Below are positions 43,845 to 52,970 of a stretch of DNA of 64,000 bases, in pieces. Position 1 is the first letter of the stretch. The number at the start of each line of letters is the position of its first letter. The translations under genes were made by a program, and so were the position numbers. The notes under the pieces were generated by a model. The model had not been told where the DNA came from. It saw nothing but the letters and a program-made list of their open reading frames with translations, and made no database searches. The stretch comes from G016756615 sp050958605 (GTDB taxonomy: Bacteria > Pseudomonadota > Alphaproteobacteria > Rhizobiales > Rhizobiaceae). Where the stretch lies: the NCBI RefSeq assembly GCF_050958605.1, contig NZ_JBJHDO010000001.1:744001-808000 (forward strand), read 5' to 3'.

Positions 43845-43873
43845 TTGACTGGCGAATGCGGCCTAACTATGTT
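43845..43873 (+). promoter_or_regulatory. Predicted promoter of the F0 ATP synthase operon
   Basis: TTGACT at 43845-43850 and TATGTT at 43868-43873 are separated by 17 bases, a good housekeeping-sigma promoter 57 bases upstream of atpI. An inverted repeat ATTTTCT-3-AGAAAAT sits just upstream at 43801-43817 and may bind a regulator. The interval otherwise holds no gene. Confidence 0.55.
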
Positions 43874-43929
43874 GCGCCCGACTTTGAAGCGGACAGTAGG
43901 TGCACTGCTGGCCGGGCATGGAGGTTGCG

Positions 43930-44337
43930 ATGGCCAGTAAAAAAAGGCCAGACGGAACTGGAAAATCCGGGCCCGGGACAGACAAACCCGATCTCCGCGA
44001 CGACGACCTGGAACGCCGCCGGCGCGAGCTTGAAGCTTCACTTGCAACAAGAATGCCGGAACGACGGAACGGGAGCGAAGGCGCCAGGCCGGACGCAACG
44101 TCCGGCTATGGGCAGGCACTGAAACTATCCAGCGAGTTTATCGCGGGGATCGTGGTTGGTGCTGGGCTCGGCTGGATCATCGACTACTTGGCGGGCACAT
44201 CGCCATGGGGGCTGATCGTCTTCTTGTTCCTTGGTTTCGGCGCCGGCGTGCTCAATGTCCTGCGTTCTGCGGGAATGGTCGCCGAGGCTGGTTCGAAGCA
44301 GTCCGACAAGGGCAGCGACGAGCCAAATACGAAATGA
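43930..44337 (+). CDS. atpI: F0F1 ATP synthase subunit I (AtpI)
   Basis: The 135-residue protein has a charged N-terminal half (RDDDLERRRRELEASLATRM) and two membrane segments (IAGIVVGAGLGWIIDYLAG and GLIVFLFLGFGAGVLNVL), as in alphaproteobacterial AtpI. It assists assembly of the c-ring and Mg uptake. ATG 43930 follows GGAGG (43920) by about six bases. It begins the F0 operon. Confidence 0.9.
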   Translation: MASKKRPDGTGKSGPGTDKPDLRDDDLERRRRELEASLATRMPERRNGSEGARPDATSGYGQALKLSSEFIAGIVVGAGLGWIIDYLAGTSPWGLIVFLFLGFGAGVLNVLRSAGMVAEAGSKQSDKGSDEPNTK

Positions 44338-44377
44338 AACCGCGCCGTGCGGCGCAGATGACTGCGAGGGTTCGTAA

Positions 44378-45127
44378 GTGGCCAACGATCCGATCCACCA
44401 GTTCCAGATCTCGAAATGGATTCCGATTGACATCGGCGGGGTGGATCTGTCCTTCACCAACTCGTCGGCTTTCATGGTGGCGACGGTCGCCGCGGCTGGT
44501 GCGTTCCTGTTCCTGACGACGTCGAACCGCGGACTTATCCCGAGCCGCATGCAGTCCGTCTCCGAAATGTCGTACGAGTTCGTGGCCTCCATGCTGCGCG
44601 ATGCGGCCGGCTCGCATGGAATGAAGTTCTTCCCCTTCGTCTTCTCGCTCTTCATGTTCGTGCTGACGGCCAATCTGCTCGGCCTCTTTCCATACTTCTT
44701 CACGGTCACCAGCCATATTATCGTAACCTTCGCGCTGGCGCTGCTCGTGATCGGCACCGTTGTCGTCTATGGTTTCTGGAAGCATGGCTTCAAGTTCCTC
44801 AAGCTCTTCGTGCCAGAGGGCGTGCCGGGCGTTCTCATTCCGCTCGTGGTGCTGATCGAGATCATCTCGTTCCTGTCGCGGCCGATCAGCCTTTCCGTCC
44901 GTCTCTTCGCAAACATGCTGGCCGGGCACATCACGCTCAAGGTTTTCGCCGGCTTCGTCGCCTCGCTTAGCGCGTTCGGCGCCGCTGGCATCTTTGGTGC
45001 CGTCCTGCCGCTCGTCATGACGGTGGCGATTACCGCTCTCGAATTTCTGGTGGCCTTCCTGCAGGCCTACGTCTTTGCGGTGCTGACCTGCATGTACCTC
45101 AACGACGCCCTGCATCCGAGCCACTAG
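44378..45127 (+). CDS. atpB: F0F1 ATP synthase subunit a
   Basis: The 249-residue protein has about six membrane segments. The essential arginine is R185 in SVRLFANMLAGH. It starts with GTG at 44378, 40 bases after atpI. Together with the c-ring this subunit forms the proton path of the F0 sector in the inner membrane. Confidence 0.97.
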   Translation: MANDPIHQFQISKWIPIDIGGVDLSFTNSSAFMVATVAAAGAFLFLTTSNRGLIPSRMQSVSEMSYEFVASMLRDAAGSHGMKFFPFVFSLFMFVLTANLLGLFPYFFTVTSHIIVTFALALLVIGTVVVYGFWKHGFKFLKLFVPEGVPGVLIPLVVLIEIISFLSRPISLSVRLFANMLAGHITLKVFAGFVASLSAFGAAGIFGAVLPLVMTVAITALEFLVAFLQAYVFAVLTCMYLNDALHPSH

Positions 45128-45198
45128 GGACCTTCCGCCGGCGGGTCTTCCGTCAGACTGAAATTCAATCCTATTCTCGATCCACAAGGAGTTGGACA

Positions 45199-45423
45199 AT
45201 GGAAGTTGAAGCAGCAAAGGCAATCGGTGCGGGCATCGCCTGTCTCGGCATGGGTGGTGCGGGCATCGGCCTTGGCCATATCTTCGGTAACTACCTGGCG
45301 GGCGCGCTGCGCAACCCGTCCGCTGCCGATGGTCAGTTTGGCCGCCTGATCTTCGGTTTCGCCGTGACCGAAGCTCTGGGCATCTTCTCGCTGCTCGTCG
45401 CGCTCCTGCTCCTCTTCACGTAA
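45199..45423 (+). CDS. atpE: F0F1 ATP synthase subunit c
   Basis: A 74-residue hairpin of two membrane helices joined by the polar loop RNPSAADGQ (R38, N39, P40). The proton-carrying carboxylate is E58 (VTEALGIFS), the usual Glu in alphaproteobacteria. An oligomeric ring of this subunit rotates in F0. AAGGAG lies nine bases before ATG 45199. Confidence 0.97.
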   Translation: MEVEAAKAIGAGIACLGMGGAGIGLGHIFGNYLAGALRNPSAADGQFGRLIFGFAVTEALGIFSLLVALLLLFT

Positions 45424-45493
45424 GAGCCGGCCGATCAGCCGATAGAACCGGCCGCAGAGACTTGCGGCCGGGTGGAGCGAACAGGGGAATAAG

Positions 45494-46087
45494 ATGTTTG
45501 TGACACCGGGTTATGCCGAAGAAGCCGCGCCGGCAGCGGCAGGCACCCAGGCCGTCGAAGGCCAAGCCCATAGCGAAGCAGGCCCTGACCACAGCTCGAG
45601 CGGCTTCCCGCCGTTCGACAGCTCGACTTTCCCGTCGCAGCTGCTGTGGCTGGCGATCACTTTCGGCCTGTTCTACCTGTTCCTGAAGAAGGCCGTGTTG
45701 CCACGCATCGGCAGCATCCTGGAGGTCCGGCGCGACCGTATCGCCCAGGACCTCGATCAGGCCGCGCGTATGAAGGAAGAGGCCGACGCGGCTGTCGCCG
45801 CCTATGAGCAGGAACTGGCGGAAGCCAGGAACAAGGCCAATGCCATCGGCCAGGATGCTCGCGACAACGCCAAAGCCGAAGCCGAGGCTGCTCGCAAAGA
45901 AGTCGAGGCGGGGCTCGAAACGAAACTTGCCGAGGCAGAGGGGCGTATTGCCTCCATCAAGGCCGCAGCGATGAAGGAAGTCGGCAGCATCGCCGAGGAC
46001 ACTGCTGTCGCGATCGTCGAGCAACTCGTCGGCGGCAAGGGCGACAAGGCCGCCATTGCAGCCGCCGTAAAGGCGGCAAGGGGATAA
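45494..46087 (+). CDS. atpF': F0F1 ATP synthase subunit b'
   Basis: The 197-residue protein has an N-terminal Ala/Glu-rich extension, one membrane segment near 53-70 (LWLAITFGLFYLFLKKAVL) and a long Ala/Glu/Lys coiled coil. It is the b' form (AtpG in some naming) that pairs with subunit b in the peripheral stalk of alphaproteobacteria and phototrophs. It is four bases before the b gene. Confidence 0.95.
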   Translation: MFVTPGYAEEAAPAAAGTQAVEGQAHSEAGPDHSSSGFPPFDSSTFPSQLLWLAITFGLFYLFLKKAVLPRIGSILEVRRDRIAQDLDQAARMKEEADAAVAAYEQELAEARNKANAIGQDARDNAKAEAEAARKEVEAGLETKLAEAEGRIASIKAAAMKEVGSIAEDTAVAIVEQLVGGKGDKAAIAAAVKAARG

Positions 46088-46091
46088 GGCT

Positions 46092-46571
46092 ATGGACGCA
46101 ACATTCTGGGCCTTTGTCAGCCTCATCATTTTCCTGGCGATCGTCGTCTACCTGAAGGTACCCGGCATGCTGGGCAAATCGCTCGACGAGCGCGCCAACC
46201 GCATCCGCAACGAGTTGGACGAAGCCCGCCGCCTGCGCGAGGAAGCGCAGCAGCTGCTTGCCGAGTACCAGCGCAAGCGCAAGGAGGCGGAGCAGGAGGC
46301 GAGCGAGATCGTCGCCGCGGCCAAGCGTGAAGCAGGCCATCTGGTCGAAGAGGCGCATAAGAAGACCGAAGACTATGTCGCGCGCCGCACCGCGCTGGCC
46401 GAGCAGAAGATCGCCCAGGCCGAGCGTGACGCCGTAACCGAGGTTCGGGCCAGCGCCGTGGACATAGCGGTCGAGGCGGCGCGCGCTGTGCTCGCCGGCA
46501 AAGTCGACGCCAAGGCTGACGCCAATCTCTTCAAGGCGTCGGTCCAGGAGCTGAAGTCGAAGCTCAACTGA
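46092..46571 (+). CDS. atpF: F0F1 ATP synthase subunit b
   Basis: The 159-residue protein has one N-terminal membrane helix (FWAFVSLIIFLAIVVYL) and an extended charged coiled coil (RIRNELDEARRLREEAQQL onward). It is the second stator subunit, pairing with b'. It is the last gene of the operon and is followed by a strong intrinsic terminator. Confidence 0.96.
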   Translation: MDATFWAFVSLIIFLAIVVYLKVPGMLGKSLDERANRIRNELDEARRLREEAQQLLAEYQRKRKEAEQEASEIVAAAKREAGHLVEEAHKKTEDYVARRTALAEQKIAQAERDAVTEVRASAVDIAVEAARAVLAGKVDAKADANLFKASVQELKSKLN

Positions 46572-46591
46572 ACCGGGCTGCACCGACAACC

Positions 46592-46623
46592 AAAAAAAGC
46601 CGCCGTTTCCGGTGGCTTTTTTT
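46592..46623 (+). terminator. Intrinsic terminator of the F0 operon
   Basis: A hairpin with arms GCCGCCG/CGGTGGC (one G-T pair, loop TTTC) is flanked by seven A and seven T residues, so it would also work in the reverse direction. It begins 20 bases after the atpF stop. It is the clearest terminator in the window. Confidence 0.9.
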
Positions 46624-46956
46624 GTTGGAGCGATGCTTGGCCGAGATTTGGGCCCGCATTGCCAAAGCTCCGATGTTGCGGGACTGCGCCCTTTCGCCTG
46701 CGCCTCTTTCCATCGGACGCCGAAGGGCGGTCAGAGGTGGATGAGCGGCTTGGTGGGTTCCGGGCGTGTAAACGATACGGCCGCTCGGTCCGAGAGCTGT
46801 GGCGGCCGTGAAAAGTACAAGTCTTCCCCGAGAATGTCTATTTCGCTTCCCCGAGAGTGAGCCTAGCTTGTGAAAGTGGCGGCCACCGGGAGGATAGGTG
46901 GGCCGCTCACGATAGCGGGCGCAGCGAGTCCTGTGCCCCATGAGGGAGGAACTCTG
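46624..46956. other. Leader region of the Liv-type importer operon
   Basis: No gene was found between the F0 terminator and the solute-binding gene. The 11-base direct repeat CTTCCCCGAGA occurs at 46823-46833 and 46846-46856, 23 bases apart, roughly two helical turns. It could be a tandem binding site for a regulator. GGGAGGA at 46943-46949 is the ribosome binding site of the next gene. Confidence 0.45.
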
Positions 46957-48186
46957 ATGACCATTGCGAACCGCAGGCAAGCCCTGCGCTGTCTTGGCGT
47001 GTCTGTCGCTCTTGCAACCGTGTTGGCGGCATTTCCTGCGCCCGCTCAGGACCAGACATCGGTGAAGATCGGCTTTGCCATCTCGAAGACGGGCCCGAAC
47101 GCCGGCGGCGCCGGCCTTACCACGCTGCCCAACTATCAGCTCTGGGTGAAGGAGGTGAACGACGCAGGCGGCCTTGAACTGCCCGACGGAAAGCGTCTGC
47201 CCATCGAGGTGATCGAGTATGACGACCGTTCCTCGGCCGAGGAAGTCGTGCGTGCAGTCGAGCGCTTGGCTACCCAGGACAAGGTCGACTTCATCCTTCC
47301 GCCCTGGGGTACGGGCTTCAACCTCGCCGCTGCCCCGCTCTTCGATCGCTTCGGTTATCCGCAACTCGCGGTTTCGGCGGTCACAGACAAGGCTCCTGAA
47401 TTCGTCAAGCGGTGGAAGAAGAGCTATTGGCTGCTCGGTGGTGGTCACGACTATACTGAGGCGCTGGCCGGCCTGCTGGACAAGGCCGCCGGCGAAGGCA
47501 AGATCAACAAGAAGGTCGCGATGATCTCCGTTGCCGACGGTTTCGGCATCGATCTGGTGACCGCCGCCCGTCCCTCTTTCAAGGACGCCGGCTTCGAGGT
47601 CGTCTACGACGTAACTTATCCGGCTGGCACGACCGACTTCACGCCGATGATCAACGAGGCCGCGGCGAGCGGGGCCGACACTTTCGTCGCCTTCTCCTAT
47701 CCGCCGGAAACATTCGCGCTCACGCAGCAGGCGCAGGTGGCGAAATTCAATCCGAAGGTTCTCTATCTCGGCGTCGGCACGGGCTTTCCCGTCTATGGCA
47801 AGAACAATGGCCAGAACGCCGAAGGTATCATGAGCCTCGGAGGCATCGACCCGAAGAACGAGGCCAACATGGCCTACCGCAAGCGCCATGAGGAGGTCAC
47901 CGGCCAGGCTCCGGATCTGTGGGGTTCGGTCGTCACCTACAACAGCCTGCAGATGCTGCAGGAAGCGATCAAGCGGCGAGGTCTCGACAAAGACGCGGTG
48001 GCCGACGAACTGTCCAATGGCACCTTCCAGACCGTGCTTGGCGAGGTAAAGCTCGAGAATAACCAGTTGCGCAAGCTCTGGTTCGGCGGTCAGTGGCAGA
48101 ATGGCCAGTTCGTGGCAGTGGCGCCGAAGGATCGTGAGGGCGTCACCCCCGTTATCCTGCCCAAGCCGTCCTGGCAGGCACAATAA
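46957..48186 (+). CDS. LivJ-type branched-chain amino acid or aromatic ABC binding protein
   Basis: The 409-residue protein has a signal peptide (NRRQALRCLGVSVALATVLAAF, cleavage near APA-QD) and a Peripla_BP_6 fold: IGFAISKTGPNAGGAGL, YDDRSSAEEVVRAVERL, and GSVVTYNSLQMLQEAI near 330. This family covers Leu/Ile/Val, amides and also aromatic or dicarboxylic acids. The genes for permeases and ATPases follow directly. The nearby aldehyde dehydrogenase and dioxygenase genes favour an aromatic ligand (inference). Confidence 0.9.
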   Translation: MTIANRRQALRCLGVSVALATVLAAFPAPAQDQTSVKIGFAISKTGPNAGGAGLTTLPNYQLWVKEVNDAGGLELPDGKRLPIEVIEYDDRSSAEEVVRAVERLATQDKVDFILPPWGTGFNLAAAPLFDRFGYPQLAVSAVTDKAPEFVKRWKKSYWLLGGGHDYTEALAGLLDKAAGEGKINKKVAMISVADGFGIDLVTAARPSFKDAGFEVVYDVTYPAGTTDFTPMINEAAASGADTFVAFSYPPETFALTQQAQVAKFNPKVLYLGVGTGFPVYGKNNGQNAEGIMSLGGIDPKNEANMAYRKRHEEVTGQAPDLWGSVVTYNSLQMLQEAIKRRGLDKDAVADELSNGTFQTVLGEVKLENNQLRKLWFGGQWQNGQFVAVAPKDREGVTPVILPKPSWQAQ

Positions 48187-48220
48187 GGCGTTCGCCTGCG
48201 GATCCCGGGGGAGGCGGACG

Positions 48221-49090
48221 ATGGTCACGACTTTGATTGCCGGGCTTGTGCTCGGTGGAAGCTACGCGCTTGTGGCGATGGGGCTCACCATCCAGTACGG
48301 CATCGCGCGCACCATGAATCTCGCTTATGGCGAGACCGTCATTGCTGCCTCCTTCGCTGCTTATCTTATCCACAATTTCCTCGGCGCCAGCCCGGTTCTC
48401 GGTCTGGTCGTCGTGGCGCCGGCCGGCTTTCTTTTCGGCTGGTTGATTTACGGCCTGCTGTTGCGGCCGCTGGTGGCGCGTTCGAAAGGTGGCGCGGCGC
48501 TGGAGATCGACTCCATTCTCGCCACTTTCGGGCTCCTCTTCGTTGTCCAGGGCGTCATGCTCGTCGCATTCGGCGGCAACTACATGACTTACAACTACAT
48601 GAATTTCGGCGTCGACGTCCTTGGCACCAGCGTTGCCGCTAACCGATTGCTGGCGTTCGTTCTGGCGCTTGTCATCGGCGGCGGTCTGTATCTTCTGCTG
48701 ACGCGGACCCGTTGGGGCACAGCTCTTCGCGCTGTGGCGGTGGCGCCGGGCTCGGCGCCGCTGGTGGGCATCGATGCCGATCGTGCGGCCCGCTTCGCCT
48801 TCGCGCTGGGCGGTGCGCTGGCAGCCTGCGGCGGCGTGATCATTTCGATGTACCAAACCTTCACCGCTTCCTCGGGCGTCGTGTTCACCATGAAGGCGTT
48901 GATCGTCGTCATCATGGGTGGCGTCGGCAATCTTGCCGGTGCGCTGAGCGCCGGGCTGATCCTCGGGCTCGTTGAGACTTTCGTGGCGACCTATGTCAGC
49001 CCAGGCCTGACCTTGGCGGCCGTCTATCTCATCTTTCTGAGCGTGCTGCTTTGGCGTCCCGCCGGGCTTTTCGGAAAGGCCCGGCGATGA
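48221..49090 (+). CDS. LivH-type ABC transporter permease
   Basis: The 289-residue membrane protein shows VLGGSYALVAMGLTIQYGIARTMNLAYGE near 10-38 and GGVGNLAGALSAGLILGL near 243, as in BPD_transp_2-type LivH permeases. ATG 48221 is preceded by GGGGGAGG. Its stop overlaps the LivM-type start by four bases. Confidence 0.93.
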   Translation: MVTTLIAGLVLGGSYALVAMGLTIQYGIARTMNLAYGETVIAASFAAYLIHNFLGASPVLGLVVVAPAGFLFGWLIYGLLLRPLVARSKGGAALEIDSILATFGLLFVVQGVMLVAFGGNYMTYNYMNFGVDVLGTSVAANRLLAFVLALVIGGGLYLLLTRTRWGTALRAVAVAPGSAPLVGIDADRAARFAFALGGALAACGGVIISMYQTFTASSGVVFTMKALIVVIMGGVGNLAGALSAGLILGLVETFVATYVSPGLTLAAVYLIFLSVLLWRPAGLFGKARR

Positions 49091-50055
49091 GAACGTTGCT
49101 CGGATGGCTTTGCGCGGCCGTGGTGTTGGTCGCGCTGGCGCTCGCTCCCTTCTATGTCGGACCTTATGGATTGGGACTGCTGGTTGGCATGTCCGGCTAT
49201 GTCACCCTTGCCTCTGCATGGGCGCTGTTCTCGGGCCGCACAGGTTACATCTCGCTTGCGACCGTGGCCTTCTTCGGCCTGGGCGCCTATACAGTCGCGG
49301 CTCTGAACGAGACGCTGCCTTATCCGCTCGTTCTGGTGATCGCTGCGCTGATCGGGCTCGCTGTCGCCCTCGTGGTCGGGATTTCGACGCTGCGGCTCGC
49401 CGGCGTCTATTTCGTAATCTTCACGTTCGGCCTCGCCGAACTGATCCGCCAGCTCGTCACCTGGTACGAAATCAACGTCACAGGCACGCTCGGACGCTAT
49501 ATCTTCCTGCCGATCGGGCCGGAGCACATCTATTGGCAACTGCTTGCGCTCGGCACTCTGACCCTGCTTTTCACCTGGTGGGTCGGCCGTTCGCGTCTGG
49601 GGTTGGCGTTACGCGTCATAGCCGACGACGAGGTGGTCGCCTCGCATCTGGGCATCGACATCGCCCGCACCAAACTTGCCCTGTTCGCCGTCAGCGCCGT
49701 CGTCATTACGCTGGTCGGCGCAATTCAGGCCCCGCGCTGGACCTATGTCGAGCCGGCGATCGTCTTCAATCCGACGGTTTCCTTCCTGACGCTCATCATG
49801 GCACTGCTTGGCGGGGCGTCGCGACTCTGGGGTCCGGCTCTGGGCGCTGTCCCGCTCTTCCTGCTTTTCGAATGGTTGTCGGCCAATTTCCCAAACCATT
49901 ATTCCATCCTGCTCGGTGTACTGTTCATCGTGATCGTGTTCCTTTTGCCTAAGGGAGTGGTCGCCTTCATCGAAGACCTTTTCCCTCGGCGACAAGTCGC
50001 CCCATCCGGCACTGCGAGTTCATCGAAGCGTTTCCGGGAGGAGGTGCGCCCATGA
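49087..50055 (+). CDS. LivM-type ABC transporter permease
   Basis: The 322-residue membrane protein shows the LivM features SGRTGYISLATVAFFGLGAYTVA near 60-82, RSRLGLALRVIADDEVVASHLGID near 180-203, and GGASRLWGPALGAVP near 253. It overlaps the neighbouring genes by four bases on both sides. It pairs with the LivH-type subunit. Confidence 0.93.
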   Translation: MRTLLGWLCAAVVLVALALAPFYVGPYGLGLLVGMSGYVTLASAWALFSGRTGYISLATVAFFGLGAYTVAALNETLPYPLVLVIAALIGLAVALVVGISTLRLAGVYFVIFTFGLAELIRQLVTWYEINVTGTLGRYIFLPIGPEHIYWQLLALGTLTLLFTWWVGRSRLGLALRVIADDEVVASHLGIDIARTKLALFAVSAVVITLVGAIQAPRWTYVEPAIVFNPTVSFLTLIMALLGGASRLWGPALGAVPLFLLFEWLSANFPNHYSILLGVLFIVIVFLLPKGVVAFIEDLFPRRQVAPSGTASSSKRFREEVRP

Positions 50056-50780
50056 GCGCGCTGCTTCAGATCTCCGGCCTGACCAAGCGCTTTGGCGGGC
50101 TCGTCGCGGTCAATGGGGTATCTTTTGAGATCGCCGCCGGTGAGGTGGTTGGTCTGCTCGGTCCCAACGGTTCGGGCAAGACAACGGTGCTCAACATGAT
50201 CTCCGGCAGCCTGAAGCCCACTGCGGGAAACATTCGCTTGCGCGGTGACGCCATCGGCGGCCTCAGCCCGCATCGCATCGCACGAAAAGGCATTGCCCGC
50301 ACATTCCAACTCGTGCGCATCCTTCCGTCGCTCAGCGTCGTCGAGAACGTGGTTGCCGCGCTCGCCTTTCGTACAGAGGCGCTCTGGGGCAACGAAGCGT
50401 ATGAAGCCGCCGCCACGCTGCTGGAGCGCGTGGGCCTTGCAGGGCGGAGTGCCGAACAGGCCGAGCAGCTCACCTATATCGATCAGAAGCGGGTCGAACT
50501 CGCACGCGCGCTTGCTGCTCGCCCGCAACTGCTTCTGCTGGACGAATGGCTGGCGGGTTTGAACCCGACAGAATTGCGCGTGGGCATAGACCTTATCGCC
50601 GAGTTGCGCGACACCGGCACGACGATCCTCCTGGTCGAGCACGTCATGGAAGCAGTGCGCGCCCTATGTGGCCGCTGCGTCGTGATGAATGCAGGCATCA
50701 AGATCTCCGACGGCGAGACCCAGGCAGTGCTCAAGGAGCCCGAGGTCGTTCGTGCCTATCTAGGGGCGGCTCATGCTTGA
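50052..50780 (+). CDS. LivG-type ABC transporter ATPase
   Basis: The 242-residue protein has Walker A GPNGSGKTT (about 36-44), Q-loop region ARTFQLVRILPSLSV, a reduced signature LTYIDQKRVELARAL and Walker B LLLLDEWLAGLNP, where Pro is replaced by Trp in the usual DEPxAGLNP; H-loop is VEHVMEA. It overlaps LivM by four and LivF by eight bases. Confidence 0.92.
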   Translation: MSALLQISGLTKRFGGLVAVNGVSFEIAAGEVVGLLGPNGSGKTTVLNMISGSLKPTAGNIRLRGDAIGGLSPHRIARKGIARTFQLVRILPSLSVVENVVAALAFRTEALWGNEAYEAAATLLERVGLAGRSAEQAEQLTYIDQKRVELARALAARPQLLLLDEWLAGLNPTELRVGIDLIAELRDTGTTILLVEHVMEAVRALCGRCVVMNAGIKISDGETQAVLKEPEVVRAYLGAAHA

Positions 50781-51492
50781 GATCCGAAATCTCGCGGTGG
50801 ACTACGGCAAGCATGTTGCATTGCAGGGCGTTTCGCTCGATGTCGCGGAAGGCGAAACGGTAGTCATGCTGGGCGCCAATGGCTCCGGCAAGTCGACGCT
50901 GCTCAAGGTGATCGCCGGCCTCGTTCGCCCGCGTGAAGGAGCGTCGATCGGTTTTCTCGACGCTCCGCTCCTTGGTCGGAAGGCGCATGAAATATTGGAA
51001 CGGGGTGTTGCGCTCGTCCCGGAGGGCCGCGGCATTTTTCCCGAACTGACGGTGGCCGAGAATCTCCTCCTCGGCGCTTATCCCAGGCGTGCGCGTTCCG
51101 ACGAAGCAGCGAATCTTGCCAAGGTTTTCGACCTCTTTCCACGCCTTGCGGAACGTCGGCGCCAACCCGTCGCCACCATGTCCGGAGGCGAGCAGCAGAT
51201 GGTGGCGATCGGTCGCGCCCTGATGTCGGCGCCAAGGCTTTTGATGCTGGACGAACCGAGCCTCGGTCTGGCCCCGGTCCTGGTCGGCGAGCTGTTCGAG
51301 GTGCTGGCCACCGTTCGCGAAAGCGGCATCAGCCTGCTGATCGTCGAGCAGAATGTGCGCATCAGCCTGTCCATAGCGGACAGGGGATACCTTCTGGAAG
51401 CCGGGCGGATCGTCGGCGAAGGATCGGCAGCGACTCTCGCCGACGATCCATCGGTCCAGCATGCCTTCCTGGGTGTGGCGTCGGACGCCTGA
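50773..51492 (+). CDS. LivF-type ABC transporter ATPase
   Basis: The 239-residue protein has Walker A GANGSGKST (about 35-43), signature MSGGEQQMVAIGRALM, Walker B LLMLDEPSLGLAP and H-loop VEQNVR. It completes the five-gene importer. Its start is inside the end of the LivG-type gene (eight-base overlap). The aldehyde dehydrogenase gene follows after 16 bases, suggesting one transcript. Confidence 0.93.
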   Translation: MLEIRNLAVDYGKHVALQGVSLDVAEGETVVMLGANGSGKSTLLKVIAGLVRPREGASIGFLDAPLLGRKAHEILERGVALVPEGRGIFPELTVAENLLLGAYPRRARSDEAANLAKVFDLFPRLAERRRQPVATMSGGEQQMVAIGRALMSAPRLLMLDEPSLGLAPVLVGELFEVLATVRESGISLLIVEQNVRISLSIADRGYLLEAGRIVGEGSAATLADDPSVQHAFLGVASDA

Positions 51493-51508
51493 AGCAACGG
51501 AGACTCCA

Positions 51509-52960
51509 ATGGACGTGATTGGACTGATGATCGGAAGCGAGGAGATGGATGCGTCGAACGGCGCAACCTTCGATCGTCGCAACCCTATTTCCGGCATCGT
51601 CGCCACGCGCGCGGCCGCAGCCACGATCGACGATGCGATTGCTGCGACCGATGCGGCGGCCGCGGCTTTTCCTTCGTGGTCGCGTTCCACTCCACGCGAG
51701 CGTCGGCTCATTCTTTCCAAGGCTGCGGACATCCTTTCCGCGAAAGAGGCGGAGTTTGCCGAGGCCATGGCCGCAGAGATCGGTGCCACGCCCGGTTGGG
51801 CGCATTTCAATGTCATGCTGGCCTCGGACATGCTGCGAGAGGCGGCGGCGCTGACGACGCAGATCACCGGCGAGATCATCCCCTCCAATCGGTCGGGTTC
51901 ACTCGCAATGGCCGTGCGGCAGCCCGCGGGCGTTGTCCTGTCCATAGCGCCGTGGAATGCGCCGGTCATTCTCGGTGTCCGGTCGCTTGCCACGCCGCTT
52001 GCCTGCGGCAACACCGTTGTGATGAAGACGTCGGAGCTCTGCCCGCGCACGCATCGGCTGATCGTGGACACGCTCAATGAGGCCGGTCTGCCAAAGGGGG
52101 TGCTCAACGCCGTCTCCAATGCACCGGATGATGCCGCAGAGATCGTCGAAGCGCTGATAGCGCAGCCCGCCGTGCGCCGCGTCAACTTCACCGGGTCGAC
52201 CCGCATCGGCCGCATCATCGCCGCGGCTGCTGGTCGTCATCTGAAACCTGCGCTCATGGAGCTCGGTGGCAAGGCTCCCCTCGTCGTTCTCGACGACGCC
52301 GACATAGATGCCGCTGTCGCCGCCGCCGCCTTCGGAGCCTACATGAACCAGGGGCAAATCTGCATGTCGACGGAGCGTATCGTTGTCGACGAGAAGATCG
52401 CGGATCAGTTCGTCGCCGCGCTTGCTGCCAAGGCTAAGAGCCTCAAGGCCGGAGACCCGACCGCGGGCGAGACGCCGCTCGGCAGTGTGATCGACGCGAC
52501 CGCCGCAAACCGCATCGGCCAGCTTATCAAGGACGCCGTGTCCAAGGGTGCGACGCTGGTGGCCGGAGGCGGAATCGACGGCACGATCGTCCAGCCAACG
52601 GTGCTCGACAGGGTCACGTCCTCGATGCGCATTTTCAGCGAGGAATCCTTCGGACCGGTGGTATCCGTAGTTCGGGTCGGCAGTGAGGACGAGGCAGTCC
52701 GCGTGGCTAACGACACCGAATATGGCCTCTCCTCGGCCGTATTCGGGCGCGACGTCAATCGCGCTCTGGCTGTCGCGCGACGCATCGAGTCCGGCATCTG
52801 TCACATCAATGGTCCGACCGTGCACGACGAGGCACAGATGCCGTTCGGAGGTGTCAAGGAGTCGGGCTACGGGCGCTTCGGTGGAAAGGCAGGCATTGCG
52901 GAGTTCACCGATCTTCGCTGGATCACGATCCAGGACGGCCCGATCAACTATCCGATCTGA
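51509..52960 (+). CDS. NAD-dependent aldehyde dehydrogenase (vanillin/salicylaldehyde-type)
   Basis: The 483-residue protein is an ALDH-family enzyme: APWNAP near 151-156, the NAD loop FTGSTRIGR near 237, catalytic E251 (MELGGKAPL) and nucleophile C285 (NQGQICMSTER). The NQGQICMSTER form and overall length are typical of benzaldehyde, salicylaldehyde and vanillin dehydrogenases. It oxidises an aldehyde to the acid with NAD+. It follows the Liv-type ATPase gene by 16 bases and precedes an SDR gene by ten, so catabolism is linked to import. Confidence 0.9.
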   Translation: MDVIGLMIGSEEMDASNGATFDRRNPISGIVATRAAAATIDDAIAATDAAAAAFPSWSRSTPRERRLILSKAADILSAKEAEFAEAMAAEIGATPGWAHFNVMLASDMLREAAALTTQITGEIIPSNRSGSLAMAVRQPAGVVLSIAPWNAPVILGVRSLATPLACGNTVVMKTSELCPRTHRLIVDTLNEAGLPKGVLNAVSNAPDDAAEIVEALIAQPAVRRVNFTGSTRIGRIIAAAAGRHLKPALMELGGKAPLVVLDDADIDAAVAAAAFGAYMNQGQICMSTERIVVDEKIADQFVAALAAKAKSLKAGDPTAGETPLGSVIDATAANRIGQLIKDAVSKGATLVAGGGIDGTIVQPTVLDRVTSSMRIFSEESFGPVVSVVRVGSEDEAVRVANDTEYGLSSAVFGRDVNRALAVARRIESGICHINGPTVHDEAQMPFGGVKESGYGRFGGKAGIAEFTDLRWITIQDGPINYPI

Positions 52961-52970
52961 GGAGGCGGGC

